Below are positions 27,758-38,056 of a stretch of DNA of 64,000 nt, piece after piece. Every line of letters starts with the position of its first letter. The stretch's first letter is position 1. Origin of the DNA: CAIWHR01 sp963836265 (lineage in GTDB: Bacteria; Pseudomonadota; Gammaproteobacteria; Burkholderiales; Casimicrobiaceae); NCBI GenBank assembly GCA_963836265.1, contig CAWIIO010000003.1:186001-250000 (forward strand), given 5' to 3'. The position numbers and the translations under genes were made by a program. The notes under the pieces were generated by a model, which did not search any database, was not told the origin of the DNA, and saw only the letters and a list, made by a program, of their open reading frames with translations.

Positions 27758-28862
27758 CCCGAAGCAACTGTGTTGGTTGTCAAGGGGTGGGCATGTGAAG
27801 TTCTTGGTTCCACGGCTGGCCGGTTCGCGCCATCGCATTGAGGATGCGCAGCATTTTGTGCGCGCAGGCGATGAGCGCGACCTTCTTCGGCTTGCCCGCC
27901 GCAATCAGGCGGGCGTAGAAGGCGCAGATGACCGGGTGGTAGCGGACGGCACTGAGCATGGCCATGTGCAAGGCACAGCGCACCATCGGGCGCCCGCCCC
28001 AGATATGACGTTGGCCGCGTTCCTTGCCGGAGTCGCGGTTCAAGGGGGCTACGCCGGCGAGCTTGGCGATGCGCGCCGTACTCGCCTTACCCAACTTGGG
28101 GATGAAGGCGAGGAGGGTAGCGCAGGTCTTGATACCCAAACCCTTGATCGCGGTGAAGCGCTGGGTCTGGTCCTTGAAGTGCCGCTGCAAGTGGCTGTCG
28201 ATGTCGCGGTCCAGCTTGGCGATCTCCTTGTCGAGGGTCTTGATCACTGCCTGGATGCTCTTGTGCAGCACGCGCATCGGCCCGTCCAGTCGGTTCTGTT
28301 CGGCCGCGCGCATGCCCAGCAGCTGGTGCCGGCGCGCCACCAGCGTCTGCAACGCCTCCACCTCGATACTCGGCGGGGCAAACGCCACGCCCGCCTGAGT
28401 CGGCCTTGGTGGCCAACGTCTGGGCCAGGTGCGCCAAGGCCATGGCATCGATTGCGTCGGTCTTGGCCAAGTGCCCCATGCTGCGCGCGAACTCGCGCGC
28501 GGCGCGGGGATTGACCACGGCCACCGGCAAAGCATGGCCCAACAAAAACGTGGCGAGCGGGCGCTCCAAGCCGCCGGTGGCCTCGAGCACCAGCAAGCCG
28601 ACGTGGCGACTGTGCAGGGCGTCGAACAGGGTCTGGAATCCGTGCGCGTCATTGCTCGCGCGGTGCGTGTCCGGAGCGCCGTGCAGCGCCCATTGGAAGG
28701 TTTGTTGCGCCATGTCCACGCTCACGAAGACGGGCGGCGCGGCTTCGGTGTTACGAACGGCAGCGTTTGTCATATCCCATCCTTGCAAGATACGAAGTTG
28801 ATTCGGGTAACTGTTCGGGCTTGGCGACCAACGCAAGTACCGGCACGCCCCAACGCTTCGGG
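27758..28862 (-). mobile_element. IS110-family insertion sequence, degenerate copy
   Basis: The element surrounds a frameshifted DEDD transposase. Proposed boundaries are an 8-bp inverted pair, CCCGAAGC (27758-27765) and GCTTCGGG (28855-28862). The left one is 22 nt from the transposase stop, exactly as in the second copy at 55018. Both copies share TTGTCAAGRGGTG next to the stop and GGGTAACYGTTCGGGCTT upstream of the transposase. It interrupts the expected ribH-nusB junction. The exact ends are inferred by comparing the two copies. Confidence 0.75.
27780..28773 (-). pseudogene. IS110-family transposase, frameshifted
   Basis: The N-terminal half starts at ATG 28773 and carries the DEDD residues: VSVDMAQQTF, LVLEATGGLERP and KTDAIDAMALAHLAQ. 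After TLATKAD the frame shifts at about 28398, where one extra base turns GACCAG into GACTCAG. The rest continues as AGVAFAPPSIEVEALQTL and the Transposase_20 region LAGVAPLNRDSGKERGQ. The product is therefore broken unless the indel is a sequencing error. It resembles but is clearly not identical to the intact transposase at 55040. Confidence 0.88.
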
Positions 28863-29056
28863 ACGAGCTGGAAGCTCAAAGGGCGCACGGGCTGTGCCGG
28901 CACTCGCAAAACCTCGTCCGAGATCGCCCAGCGGACGACCGCTGGCTGAACACAAGGCAACATGAACAAGCATACAAGGGCGCGTCGCCGCGGGCTCGAG
29001 CCGTCGGCCGCTGGTCCAGCATATCGCTTGACTTCGACGGCGGAAGAGGCCGACCC

Positions 29057-29515
29057 ATGAGGGCGAGTCCGCGCCGCCGCGCGCGCGAGTTCGTGCTGCA
29101 GGGGCTCTATCAGCGGCAGCTCTCCGGCAATTCGCCCGATGCAATCCGCACCCAGCTCACCGAAGCGGCGGGATTCGGAAAGACCGACGACGCGTATTTC
29201 GACGCGGCCTGGTCCGGGGTCATTGCGGAGTGCGACGCGCTGGTCGAACTCGTCTCGCCGCACCTCGACCGCCGCGCGGCGGAGCTTTCCCCGGTCGAGC
29301 GCGCGATCCTCGTGATCGGCGCTTGGGAGTTGAAGCACCGGCCGGAGATTCCGTACCGCGTGGTGATCAACGAGGCCGTCGAGCTCGCGAAATCCTATGG
29401 CGGAACCGACGGCCACAAGTTCGTCAACGGCGTGCTCGACAAGCTCGCGGCGTCGCTCCGCGCGGACGAAATTCGTGCGCTTGCCGAAGCGCGCGCTGCG
29501 AGCGGCGCGGCCTGA
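29057..29515 (+). CDS. nusB: Transcription antitermination factor NusB
   Basis: The 152-aa all-helical protein starts RRRAREFVLQGLYQRQLSGN, the typical NusB RNA-binding N-terminus. It continues with ELSPVERAILVIGAWELKHR, VVINEAVELAKSYGGTDGHK and FVNGVLDKLA, the conserved C-terminal core. NusB binds boxA RNA with NusE in rRNA antitermination. It follows the IS element by about 200 nt, so its original promoter or read-through from ribH may have been altered. AGAGGCCGACCC before the ATG gives a weak ribosome site. The 283 nt between the transposase start and nusB hold the rest of the IS end and a small hairpin (CCAGCGG-ACGA-CCGCTGG at 28928-28945), but no gene. Confidence 0.95.
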   Translation: MRASPRRRAREFVLQGLYQRQLSGNSPDAIRTQLTEAAGFGKTDDAYFDAAWSGVIAECDALVELVSPHLDRRAAELSPVERAILVIGAWELKHRPEIPYRVVINEAVELAKSYGGTDGHKFVNGVLDKLAASLRADEIRALAEARAASGAA

Positions 29516-29575
29516 AGCCCTCGCCGCGAGCGTGCCGTCGACGTTTCGCCGCGGCGCCCCCATCCACGCTCCGTC

Positions 29576-30559
29576 GTGAACGAGTTCGAACTGATCACCC
29601 GGTTCTTCTCGCACCCGGCGCGTTCGCCCTCGGTGTTGCTCGGGGTCGGCGACGACGCGGCCCTGCTCGCGCCGTCGTCGGGATACGAAATCGTCGTCTC
29701 GGTCGACATGCTCGTCGAAGGCCGCCATTTCCTGGTCGGTGCGGATCCGGAAAAGCTCGGGCACAAGACGTTGGCGGTGAACCTCTCCGACATTGCGGCG
29801 ATGGGTGCGACGCCGCGCTGGGCGTTGCTTGCCGGGGCACTGCCCGACGCCGATCCTGCGTGGCTCACCGCATTCGCGCGCGGCTTTCACGCGGAAGCCG
29901 AAAGGTTCGGCGTCGATCTCGTCGGCGGCGACACGACGCGCGGTCCGCGCAATCTTTGCGTGACGATCCTCGGCGAGGTTCCCGCGGGCCAGGCGCTGAC
30001 GCGCGCCGGCGCAAGGGCCGCAGACGACGTCTACGTGTCCGGACCGCTCGGTGCCGCTGCGCTCGCGGTGACGGCGATGAGGGGCGGCGCGACGCTCGCC
30101 GTCGACGCGTTGGCTGCGTGCCGCGCACGGCTCGACACGCCGGTCCCGCGGGTCGCGCTCGGGGTGGCGTTGCGCGGCGTTGCGAGCGCCGCGATCGATC
30201 TATCCGACGGTCTTACCGGCGATTTGGGCCACATCCTCGAGCGCTCGGCGGTCGGCGCCGACGTTGATCTCGCCGCCATGCCCTGCTCGCCGACGTTGGC
30301 CGCGATGCTCGCGGGTCCGCAACGCGCGACCGGTCTCGCTTGCCTCCTCGCCGGCGGCGATGACTACGAGCTTTGTTTCACCGCGCCGCCGGCTGCCGCG
30401 ACCCGGGTCGAGGCGATAGCCGCCGAAGTCGGCTTGCCGCTTACGCGCATCGGATCGATTACGCCGAATGGGGGCCTCGTCGTTCGCGACGAGCACGGCG
30501 TGCCGATTCCGGCATTGCCGCGCGCGTTCGAGCATTTTGTCGCGGAGGACGACGGGTGA
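29576..30559 (+). CDS. thiL: Thiamine-monophosphate kinase
   Basis: The 327-aa protein uses a GTG start (29576) that gives the normal ThiL N-terminus MNEFELITRFF. Metal and nucleotide motifs are present: LLGVGDDAALL, LAVNLSDIAAMGATPRWAL, VGGDTTRGPRNLCVTILGE and the C-terminal LLAGGDDYELCFTAP. It phosphorylates thiamine monophosphate to the diphosphate cofactor. Its stop overlaps the pgpA start (GTGA), so the two are translationally coupled; nusB-thiL-pgpA is a conserved betaproteobacterial order. Confidence 0.96.
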   Translation: MNEFELITRFFSHPARSPSVLLGVGDDAALLAPSSGYEIVVSVDMLVEGRHFLVGADPEKLGHKTLAVNLSDIAAMGATPRWALLAGALPDADPAWLTAFARGFHAEAERFGVDLVGGDTTRGPRNLCVTILGEVPAGQALTRAGARAADDVYVSGPLGAAALAVTAMRGGATLAVDALAACRARLDTPVPRVALGVALRGVASAAIDLSDGLTGDLGHILERSAVGADVDLAAMPCSPTLAAMLAGPQRATGLACLLAGGDDYELCFTAPPAAATRVEAIAAEVGLPLTRIGSITPNGGLVVRDEHGVPIPALPRAFEHFVAEDDG

Positions 30560-31053
30560 GCGCCGCCGTCCCGTCGTCGCGGTTCTTGTTCGCGCATCCC
30601 GCGCACTTCATCGCCCTCGGGTTCGGCGCGGGATTGGCCCGGGTCGCGCCGGGGACGTTCGGAACCCTCGTCGCGATACCGATCGCCGTGGGCCTGTGGG
30701 CCTACGCTCCCGATGCCATGTATCTTGCCGTCGTCGCCGCCTTTCTGGGCGTGGGCATCTGGGCCGCCGCGGTCACCGGGCGCGACCTTGGCATGCCGGA
30801 CCACGGCGCGATCGTCTGGGATGAAGTCGTCGCCTTCCTCCTCGTGCTGTTCTTCGTGCGCCATGACGGCGTGGCCGTCGCGTTCGCGTTCCTGCTGTTC
30901 CGGTTTTTCGACATCGTGAAGCCGCCGCCGATCCGCCACCTCGACGCCGCGCTGAAGAACGGCTTCGGCGTCATGCTGGACGACCTCGTCGCTGCCGGCT
31001 ATACGCTGCTCGTCATCGCGGCTGTGCGACGATTGTCGGAGTGGTGGAAATGA
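30556..31053 (+). CDS. pgpA: Phosphatidylglycerophosphatase A
   Basis: The 165-aa membrane protein has several hydrophobic helices and the PgpA signatures GAGLARVAPGTFGTLVAIP, IVWDEVVAFLLVLFF and FRFFDIVKPPPIRHLD. It dephosphorylates phosphatidylglycerophosphate to phosphatidylglycerol in the inner membrane. The GTG start overlaps the thiL stop. The short gap after its stop is GC-rich and ends in a spacer (GCGCGAGCGCGAGGGC) before the GNAT gene. Confidence 0.95.
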   Translation: MSAAVPSSRFLFAHPAHFIALGFGAGLARVAPGTFGTLVAIPIAVGLWAYAPDAMYLAVVAAFLGVGIWAAAVTGRDLGMPDHGAIVWDEVVAFLLVLFFVRHDGVAVAFAFLLFRFFDIVKPPPIRHLDAALKNGFGVMLDDLVAAGYTLLVIAAVRRLSEWWK

Positions 31054-31138
31054 GCGCGGCAGGGCCCGCCCGAGCCGCGAATTGCGCGCCCTGGGCTGGC
31101 AGCGCAGCGGCGGCGCGCGCGAGCGCGAGGGCACACTC

Positions 31139-31912
31139 ATGACCGTCGTCGGCCGCCTCGACCTGAAGCGAATCGAGGAAGCGGGACTCAATGCGTTGCA
31201 GACGCAGCGGCAGCTTTTCTACGATGGTTGGCTGCTGCGAATCTCGCCGGGGAAGGCGAAGCGCGGGCGCAGCGTCAGCGCGCATTTCGGATCGACGCTA
31301 CCCCTCGCCGAGAAGATTGCCCACTGCGAGTCGATCTACGCGCAGCACGGGCTCGCGCCGCTGTTCCGGATGACGCCGTTCAACCAGCCCGCCAACCTCG
31401 AGGACGCGCTCGCCGCGCGAGGCTACGTCGCGTTCGACCCGACGCTGGTGCAGGCGTTGACGCTCGAGTCGGCGCCGGAGGTGGCCGCGCCCGACGACGA
31501 CGTGAGCATCACGACGACGGACGCACGCACGTTCGTCGACGCGGCCGGCAACCTGCGCGGGTCGACGCAGCAGCAGCGCGACGCACACCACGAGCGCCTG
31601 TCGAATTCGCCGCTCGGCAAGCGCTTCGTCATCGTGAACGCGGGCGGGCGTGTCGTCTGCGCTGCGCAAGTCGCGGTCGACGGTGCGCTCGCCGGCCTGT
31701 TCGACGTCGTCACGGCCGAGGATGCGCGCGGACGCGGCTATGCGACGCTCGCGTGTGCGTCGTTGCTGTCGTGGGCCTGGCAGCACGGCGCGCAGGCGGC
31801 GTACCTGCAGGTCAACGCCGACAACGCGCCGGCGCTCGCGACCTACCGCAAGTTTGGGTTCGCGACGGTCTACGCATATCACTACCGCGGTCCGGAAGGA
31901 GGGTGCGAGTGA
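31139..31912 (+). CDS. GNAT-family N-acetyltransferase
   Basis: The 257-aa protein has an N-terminal region of unclear fold followed by a GNAT domain. The C-terminal half shows GLFDVVTAEDARGRGYATLA, the acetyl-CoA pyrophosphate-binding RGRGYA loop, and YLQVNADNAPALATYRKFGF, the standard motif B. The substrate is unknown; proteins of this two-part form are often annotated simply as GNAT. The start at 31139 was chosen because the upstream in-frame ATG lies in the repeat-like spacer. Its stop overlaps the next gene's GTG (GTGA), so it is in the thiL-pgpA-cinA transcript. Confidence 0.85.
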   Translation: MTVVGRLDLKRIEEAGLNALQTQRQLFYDGWLLRISPGKAKRGRSVSAHFGSTLPLAEKIAHCESIYAQHGLAPLFRMTPFNQPANLEDALAARGYVAFDPTLVQALTLESAPEVAAPDDDVSITTTDARTFVDAAGNLRGSTQQQRDAHHERLSNSPLGKRFVIVNAGGRVVCAAQVAVDGALAGLFDVVTAEDARGRGYATLACASLLSWAWQHGAQAAYLQVNADNAPALATYRKFGFATVYAYHYRGPEGGCE

Positions 31913-32400
31913 GCGCGGCGACGACCCGTCTTGCCATCGACCTCGGCCAGGCGCTGGCAAGGCGCGGCTGGAAGGCCGCCGTCGCCGAGTCGTGCACCGG
32001 TGGGCTCGTCGCCGCTGCGATCACCGATGTCGCAGGCAGCTCCGACTGGTTCGACCGGGGTTTCGTCACCTATTCGAACGAGGCGAAAATCGAGTTGCTG
32101 GGCGTGCGTCCCGAAACGCTCGCGGCGTTCGGCGCCGTCAGCGAAGCGGCGGCCCGCGAGATGGTCGCCGGTGCGTTGGCGCACAGCCACAGCGACGTCG
32201 CCGTGGCGGTGACCGGCATCGCCGGGCCAACCGGCGGGACGCCGGAAAAACCGGTGGGCTTGGTCTGGCTTGCCTGGGCGGCGCGGGCGGGACCCGTCAT
32301 AGTGGCGTGCCGCCACTTTCCGGGGAATCGGGTCGCGATCCGCGACGCAACGGTCGTCGCCGCGCTCGAGGGCCTGCTCGAACGGACGTCGCCGCCCTGA
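31909..32400 (+). CDS. pncC: CinA C-terminal domain protein, NMN amidohydrolase (PncC)
   Basis: The 163-aa single-domain protein corresponds to the C-terminal deamidase domain of CinA. It contains KAAVAESCTGGLVAAAITDV, the catalytic Ser/Thr region, and VAVTGIAGPTGGTPEKPVGL. It recycles nicotinamide mononucleotide to nicotinic acid mononucleotide. The start is GTG, overlapping the GNAT stop. A cinA/pncC gene just before recA is a common arrangement in Proteobacteria. Confidence 0.92.
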   Translation: MSAATTRLAIDLGQALARRGWKAAVAESCTGGLVAAAITDVAGSSDWFDRGFVTYSNEAKIELLGVRPETLAAFGAVSEAAAREMVAGALAHSHSDVAVAVTGIAGPTGGTPEKPVGLVWLAWAARAGPVIVACRHFPGNRVAIRDATVVAALEGLLERTSPP

Positions 32401-32452
32401 GGGCGATCCACGGGGACGACCTTCAGTCGGATGGCCTAGATCCTCCGGGGGC

Positions 32453-32482
32453 TTGCGTCGAACGATCGTTCTATGCCATGAT
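32453..32482 (+). promoter_or_regulatory. Probable recA promoter
   Basis: TTGCGT (32453-32458) and CATGAT (32477-32482) are spaced by 18 bp, with a perfect palindrome filling the spacer. The pair is moderately good and sits about 70 nt before the recA ATG, after the pncC stop. Confidence 0.45.
32460..32471. promoter_or_regulatory. GAAC-N4-GTTC palindrome upstream of recA, candidate LexA box
   Basis: GAACGATCGTTC is a perfect 12-bp palindrome between the likely -35 and -10 of recA. Its form matches the GAAC-N4-GTTC LexA site described for Gram-positive bacteria. The CTGT-N8-ACAG form of Beta/Gammaproteobacteria was not seen in the 150 nt upstream of recA. Confidence 0.5.
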
Positions 32483-32553
32483 CGACGCCATCCCGGCTTC
32501 CCCGCCGGCGTGCACCAGCCTTCGGCCTGCGCGATACTGAGGAGATTCCCCCG

Positions 32554-33609
32554 ATGCCGCTCGACAACACGATGGATGACCAGAAGAACAAGGCCCTCGC
32601 CGCCGCACTGGCGCAGATCGAAAAGCAGTTCGGCAAGGGATCGATCATGAAGATGGGCGACGCCCAGATCCAGAACGATCTGCAGGTCGTGTCGACCGGC
32701 TCGCTGGGGCTCGACATCGCACTCGGCGTGGGCGGACTGCCCCGGGGTCGCGTCGTCGAGGTCTACGGGCCGGAATCGTCGGGCAAGACGACGCTCTGCC
32801 TGCAAGTCGTCGCGCAGGTGCAGAAGGCGGGCGGCACCGCGGCCTACATCGACGCCGAGAATGCGCTCGACCCCGTCTACGCCGGCAAGCTCGGCGTCGC
32901 CGTCGGCGAGCTCCTGATCTCGCAGCCGGACACGGGCGAGCAGGCGCTGGAAATCGCCGACATGCTGGTGCGCTCGGGCGGGGTCGATATCATCGTCATC
33001 GACTCCGTGGCGGCACTCGTGCCCAAGGCCGAGATTGAGGGCGAGATGGGCGATCAGCTGCCCGGTCTGCAGGCGCGGCTCATGAGCCAGGCGCTGCGCA
33101 AGCTCACCGCCAACATCAAGCGCGCCAACACGCTTGTCATCTTCATCAACCAGATTCGAATGAAGATCGGCGTGATGTTCGGCAACCCCGAAACGACGAC
33201 CGGCGGCAACGCGCTCAAGTTCTACGCGTCGGTGCGGCTCGACATCCGCCGTATCGGCGCGATCAAGAAAGGCGAGGAGGTCGTCGGCAACGAGACCCGC
33301 GTCAAGGTGGTGAAGAACAAGGTGTCGCCACCGTTCCGTGAGGCGCTCTTCGACATCCTCTACGGCGAGGGCATCTCGCGCCATGGCGAGATCATCGAGC
33401 TCGGCGTGGCGCACGACATCATCGACAAATCCGGCGCCTGGTACGCATACAACGGCGAAAAGATCGGGCAGGGGAAGGACAACACTCGCGAATTCCTGCG
33501 CGAGCATCCTCAGATGGCCGACGAGATCGAAGCGAAGATCCGCGCCGCGGTCGGGGTTCCCGCGCCGGGTGCGCTGCGCGCGCGCGGCGAGCCGTTCATC
33601 GACGAATAG
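32554..33609 (+). CDS. recA: DNA recombination and repair protein RecA
   Basis: The 351-aa protein is full length. It has the Walker A VEVYGPESSGKTTLCLQVV, Walker B region GVDIIVIDSVAALVPKAEIE, L1 around EGEMGDQLPGLQARLMSQAL and L2 around IRMKIGVMFGNPETTTGGNA. It forms the strand-exchange filament and triggers LexA self-cleavage. One oddity is DAENALDPVYA, where most RecA proteins I know have DAEHAL. GAGGAGATTCCCCCG supplies a strong ribosome site. recX follows directly. Confidence 0.98.
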   Translation: MPLDNTMDDQKNKALAAALAQIEKQFGKGSIMKMGDAQIQNDLQVVSTGSLGLDIALGVGGLPRGRVVEVYGPESSGKTTLCLQVVAQVQKAGGTAAYIDAENALDPVYAGKLGVAVGELLISQPDTGEQALEIADMLVRSGGVDIIVIDSVAALVPKAEIEGEMGDQLPGLQARLMSQALRKLTANIKRANTLVIFINQIRMKIGVMFGNPETTTGGNALKFYASVRLDIRRIGAIKKGEEVVGNETRVKVVKNKVSPPFREALFDILYGEGISRHGEIIELGVAHDIIDKSGAWYAYNGEKIGQGKDNTREFLREHPQMADEIEAKIRAAVGVPAPGALRARGEPFIDE

Positions 33610-33615
33610 AGACGA

Positions 33616-34146
33616 TTGCGAACCGCTGGCGCGGCCGCGCAGTCGTTCGGCCCCGGCCAAATCGTGACCGCCGACGCACGCCGGCCGCCCGGGCCCGCGA
33701 AATCCCTGCAGGCGCTCGCCGTGGGCTATCTGGCCCGTCGCGAGTATTCGCGCGCGGAACTGCGCCGCAAGCTGCTTGCTGCCGGGAAAGCGACGCCCGC
33801 CGCCGCCGAAGACGTCGATGCCGTGCTGGACCTCCTCGCGGCGCAGGGCTATCTCTCCGATGCGCGGTTCGCCAAGGCCGTGGTGCGCCAGAAGAGCGGC
33901 GCCTACAGCAAGCGGGCGCTGGCACAGGCGCTCAAGGCCAAGGGCGTGACCGGCGAAGCGGCGACCGAGGCACTGGCCGGCGCCGAGGTCGATGACGATG
34001 CGGTGCTGGTCGCGCTCTGGCGACGCCGATTCGGCAAGGCCCCCGCGAACGATCGCGAAAAGGCGCGGCAGATCCGTTTCCTGCAAAGCCGCGGGTTCGC
34101 CCTGTCGGCGATCTTCAAGCTGCTCCGAAAGCCGCCGGCGGGTTAG
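33616..34146 (+). CDS. recX: RecA regulatory protein RecX
   Basis: The protein shows the RecX helical repeats: ALAVGYLARREYSRAELRRK, DLLAAQGYLSDARFAKAVVR, QALKAKGVTGEAATEALAGA and FLQSRGFALSAIFKLLRK. RecX binds inside the RecA filament and caps its activity. The longest frame opens with a TTG at 33616, 7 nt after the recA stop. A GTG at 33664 would give 160 aa, nearer the family norm, and either is possible. It lies between recA and alaS, the usual order. Confidence 0.92.
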   Translation: MRTAGAAAQSFGPGQIVTADARRPPGPAKSLQALAVGYLARREYSRAELRRKLLAAGKATPAAAEDVDAVLDLLAAQGYLSDARFAKAVVRQKSGAYSKRALAQALKAKGVTGEAATEALAGAEVDDDAVLVALWRRRFGKAPANDREKARQIRFLQSRGFALSAIFKLLRKPPAG

Positions 34147-34231
34147 GGGCGGAACCGGCGCGTCGGCGCGCGCAACGCGGTAGAATCCAAGCTTTTGATT
34201 AGCCGGCTTCTTTTGCCAGGCTACGCGTTCG

Positions 34232-36850
<2,619 letters not shown>

Positions 36851-36878
36851 CGTGCACGGCGCGGCCAGGGCGAACGCA

Positions 36879-37307
36879 ATGACGCTGCGTCCGGGAATTG
36901 CAGTTGAATTGTTGAACGAGCGCGGCAAGGGGCGCCTCCCGGCGCTGTTCGGCTTTCGCGTCATGGCGGTCGAGCAGGGCCTGCTCGTCGCCGAGCTCGA
37001 CATCCGGCCCGAGCTCCTCGCGCCGAATGGCTTCCTGCACGCGGCGACGGTCGTTGCGCTCGCCGACACCGCGTGCGGCTACGGCTGCATCGCGCATCTG
37101 CCCGAAGGTGCCGACAACTTCACGACGATCGAGCTCAAGAGCAACTTCATCGGCACCGCCCGCGAAGGCAAGCTCACCTGCATCGCGAAGCCCGCGCATC
37201 TCGGGCGCACGACGCAGGTCTGGGACGCGACGGTCACGCGTCACGCCGACGGCGGCACGATCGCGCTTTTCCGCTGCACGCAGATGGTGCTGGCAGCCAG
37301 GGCATGA
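36879..37307 (+). CDS. PaaI-type hotdog-fold thioesterase
   Basis: The 142-aa protein has the hotdog-fold layout of PaaI/YbgC-like acyl-CoA thioesterases. The conserved segment LAPNGFLHAATVVALADTAC holds the active-site Asp on the long helix, followed by FTTIELKSNFIGTAREGKLT. It probably hydrolyses an aromatic or medium-chain acyl-CoA in the cytoplasm; the substrate is unknown. ATG 36879 is preferred to an upstream GTG (36852) because AGGGCG precedes it. It begins 28 nt after alaS, on the same strand. Confidence 0.85.
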   Translation: MTLRPGIAVELLNERGKGRLPALFGFRVMAVEQGLLVAELDIRPELLAPNGFLHAATVVALADTACGYGCIAHLPEGADNFTTIELKSNFIGTAREGKLTCIAKPAHLGRTTQVWDATVTRHADGGTIALFRCTQMVLAARA

Positions 37308-37322
37308 GGGCAGCGGCGATCG

Positions 37323-37338
37323 CCGCAAGCGTGGGGGC
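37323..37338 (+). repeat. CGCAAGCGTGGGGGC spacer motif, copy 2
   Basis: CCGCAAGCGTGGGGGC lies 6 nt before the ATG of the VOC gene, in the position of a ribosome site (GTGGGGGC). It is identical to 27713-27728. Confidence 0.6.
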
Positions 37339-37344
37339 ACATTC

Positions 37345-37764
37345 ATGCTGACTGTACTGCGCCTCGACCACCTCGTACTGACCTGTCGCGATGTCGCGGC
37401 GACGATTCGCTTCTATACTGAAGTGCTCGGAATGCGCGAAGTGACTTTCGGTGTGGGCCGCAAGGCGCTCTCGTTCGGGCGGCAGAAGATCAACCTCCAC
37501 CCGGTTGGCCAGACGGGCGGTCCAGCCAACGGAGGTGTCGCCGCAGTCGCGGCACGGCCGATGCCGGGATCGGCGGACCTGTGCCTCATTGTCGCCGAGC
37601 CTGCGGCCGCAGTGATCGCGCATCTCGCGACCTGCGGCGTTCCCATCGAGCAGGGGCCCGTCGTGCGTACCGGCGCGCTGGGGCCCATCGAGTCGATCTA
37701 CGTTCGCGATCCGGATGGCAACCTGATCGAGCTCGCCCGTTACGTCGGCGAGGATTCGCCCTAG
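37345..37764 (+). CDS. VOC-superfamily (glyoxalase/dioxygenase-like) protein
   Basis: The 139-aa protein has two beta-alpha-beta-beta-beta modules typical of the VOC superfamily. The first is RLDHLVLTCRDVAATIRFYT with a metal-ligand candidate His. The second is the C-terminal IESIYVRDPDGNLIELARYV with a Glu ligand candidate. The sequence resembles small VOC proteins annotated as virulence or biphenyl-diol dioxygenase-like. Substrate and reaction are unknown. It is 37 nt downstream of the thioesterase with the repeat motif between them. The 292-nt gap that follows shows no gene. Confidence 0.85.
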   Translation: MLTVLRLDHLVLTCRDVAATIRFYTEVLGMREVTFGVGRKALSFGRQKINLHPVGQTGGPANGGVAAVAARPMPGSADLCLIVAEPAAAVIAHLATCGVPIEQGPVVRTGALGPIESIYVRDPDGNLIELARYVGEDSP

Positions 37765-38056
37765 CTTAGCTAGAAATGTCGGCCTGCTGTCGCGCCTGCG
37801 ACGGCGGCGAGTTGAGCGCATTTCCGTGTTGCGCGCCCTCGCCGTATGAGGAGCCGGTCGACGCGGCGAGCCGCCGCGGCAACGCGAGTCGGCCGGGATA
37901 ACGGACCTCCTCATCCGTTTGGCGAATGGTGGCGATTTTCGGCCGTGTCTACAGTAGCGGGGCATTGACAGGATCGGAGCAGCACCGCGCCGAAGAACCT
38001 TTTGTTGCCGTCCTTCGACCCACCGGATCTCGAGCGCGGCGGATGCTGGAGTCTCA

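Noticed and set aside
32401..32553. A standard CTGT-N8-ACAG LexA box before recA.
   Set aside because: Not present; only the GAAC-N4-GTTC palindrome was found.
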